A DNA stretch of 57,500 bases. It comes from Neocallimastix lanati (nom. inval.). Taxonomy: Eukaryota > Neocallimastigomycota > Neocallimastigomycetes > Neocallimastigales > Neocallimastigaceae. Within the stretch, counting starts at the first letter, position 1. Every line of letters begins with the position of its first letter. The stretch spans positions 452,501 to 510,000 of the forward strand of contig JACVTC010000016.1 in the NCBI GenBank assembly GCA_016946835.1. The letters are read 5' to 3'. Positions 56,124-57,500 of the stretch are shown here, in pieces. A program made the translations under genes and the position numbers. A model generated the notes under the pieces. The model had not been told where the DNA came from and did no database searches. It saw only the letters and a program-made list of their open reading frames with translations.

Positions 56124-57500
56124 TAAGTTTCTTCAAAAATTTAAACCTTGTAAGTCCAGCATTGATTGGTAATACAAAGAATTTAATAAACTTTTACTAT
56201 GATCATATTAATAATGAAATTTTTAATGTAAAGAATAGTGCTTATTATAATCAATTAACAAGAAGTGCCAACTTTCTTAACAGCGAAGTTTCAAATAACT
56301 GGACTACCGATATTCATACATTAGCTTCCATTAATAATTGGATTATTCCAAATTTATCATCGTTAAGACCTTCTTATGGTGCTCCAACAAAGGATTATTT
56401 ATTATTATTGAATGATGATCATCTTCATTTTTCAAATGATTATCATAATACTTATAGCTCTTGGAATTTGGTTCCAAAATTTAATGAAATAACAAAATCC
56501 ATGTTAAGTAATAACGAAATTAAAAATGAAGAAGAAAATAAGTCAACTGAAACGCCTGAAGTAATCCATCAAAAAAATTTTTCTATTAATGAAACTTTTC
56601 AATATTTAGAAAAGGAATTAAATCATTCCTTATATGATGAAGATGAAGAAGATAATACAGAGGATAAAGTAGTAAAGGAAAATAGTATTATTAAGGATTT
56701 GATTGTTTTTAATACCATTAAAAATGAAAAACAAATTGAAGTGAATTTGAAGAAATTTTATGAGAAAAACTTTTTCAATGATTGTGAAAATTTAAAGTTA
56801 AAATCGAAATCTACTAGTCATAACAGTCTTCATTTAATCAAAAGGTCTGAAGAATCAAATATTACCAAACAAAAGATTGAGAGTAATACGGAAAAGGCTA
56901 CTTTCACAGATAAGGTTGAACAAGTAGATGATTATCTTTCTCGACCAAATTACGTATTTGGTTATGGATCCTTAATTAATCCTGATTCCCGTGGTTGTAC
57001 TGTGGATTCTACAAAATCAGCAAGAGTCATCAAAGTATTAGCTAAAGGTCTTGAAAGATCATGGAATTATAATTGTAGGGATACTTATACTGCTGTTGGT
57101 GTTTCTAAAGTTGAAGATAAATCTATAGCTTGTAATGGGGTCATCATTCCAATAGATGATCCCTTAAATGATCTTCCAAAATTAGATGAAAGAGAACGTG
57201 ATTATCGAAGAGTACAACTTTTCAGAGAAGATATTGAAATTATTCATGACCATAGTAATGAAACAATTGATGATCAGGAACTTTTAGCTCCTAATGCTAT
57301 TATTTGGGTATATGTTATCGTTGATACCTTCATACCAACGACAAAAATTCCAATTTCCCAAATTTATATTGATTGTATTTTAATGGGCTGTATTAAAGAA
57401 GGGGGTATTGAATTTGCAAAACAGTTTATTGAAAATACTTACGGATGGAATACGAGTGTATGGGTTAATGATAGAACATCGGAACATTTTAGAAAGAATA
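56033..57500 (+). CDS. Gamma-glutamylcyclotransferase-fold protein (GGCT/AIG2-like), 3' end outside window
   Basis: The ATG at 56033 opens a frame that stays open to the window end (489 codons). The first ~300 residues are unique: poly-Asn (20-31), a Leu/Asn-rich region and an acidic stretch (YDEDEEDNTED). The C-terminal part is a cyclotransferase domain: VFGYGSLINPDSR (308-320), where YGSL forms the substrate-binding P-loop of GGCT enzymes, RSW.YN..DTYTAVGV, and LDERERDYRRV (384-394), containing the position of the catalytic Glu of the family. GGCT enzymes release 5-oxoproline from gamma-glutamyl amino acids or peptides in glutathione turnover; whether this long form is active on that substrate cannot be told. 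The N-terminal extension is unusual, since most GGCTs are under 250 residues. The frame could also be interrupted by an unseen intron beyond the edge. Confidence 0.85.

Noticed and set aside
1-57500. tRNA, rRNA or other standard RNA genes
   Set aside because: Scanned for T-loop (GGTTCRANNCC-like) and conserved rRNA blocks on both strands; none found.

Overview
The window looks like nuclear DNA from a very AT-rich filamentous fungus, most likely an anaerobic gut fungus (Neocallimastigomycota such as Neocallimastix, Piromyces or Anaeromyces). The signs are extreme AT content, long poly(A)/poly(T) runs, short genes with small GT..AG introns separated by kilobases of near-pure A+T, poly-Asn tracts, and fungal protein types (RPEL protein, Kre9-like/SH3 membrane protein, subtilase with a chitin-binding-like tail). 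The genus is an inference; no rRNA or tRNA gene was found to confirm it.

Layout. (1) 1-12.75 kb is a LINE graveyard, all transcribed on the minus strand. LINE-1 (1-4268) runs off the left edge. LINE-2 (4410-7626 plus a remnant near 12.56-12.74 kb) is dead and split in two by a full-length, apparently intact LINE-3 (7627-12550) with a 13-bp target-site duplication. All encode an N-terminal domain, an EEP-type endonuclease, a reverse transcriptase and a C-terminal Cys/His cluster. (2) 13.1-14.1 kb holds ribosomal protein eL8 (L7a), whose first coding exon is just the ATG. (3) 15.8-17.2 kb is a four-exon RPEL-repeat gene. (4) 18.0-18.7 kb holds a decayed gene fragment, a 51-bp near-perfect palindrome and a 5'-truncated LINE tail. 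(5) 19.0-20.7 kb is a six-exon Ras/Rab-like GTPase of the DNAJC27/RBJ type without a J domain. (6) 21-23 kb is an island of MITE-like repeats. (7) 24.2-27.7 kb is a two-exon minus-strand gene for a secreted/transmembrane Kre9-like, SH3-tailed protein. (8) 27.7-41.0 kb is a gene desert with MITE-like elements, decayed coding islands, heptamer satellites and hairpins. (9) 41.0-42.6 kb is a secreted subtilase. (10) 47.4-50.3 kb is a young, compact LTR retroelement with virtually identical LTRs, a tRNA-type primer-binding site buried in a long hairpin, and a single degenerate retropepsin-like reading frame. (11) 56.0 kb to the end is a gamma-glutamylcyclotransferase-fold protein cut by the window edge.

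Host genes (eL8, RPEL, RBJ-like GTPase, SH3 sensor, subtilase, GGCT) are unrelated to each other; this is ordinary dispersed eukaryotic gene order. The most interesting content is the mobile DNA: the compact LTR element, the nested LINE series, and at least three families of short interspersed repeats that do not match anything I can name. Exon coordinates were derived by hand from reading frame, GT..AG sites and family conservation; transcript data would settle them.
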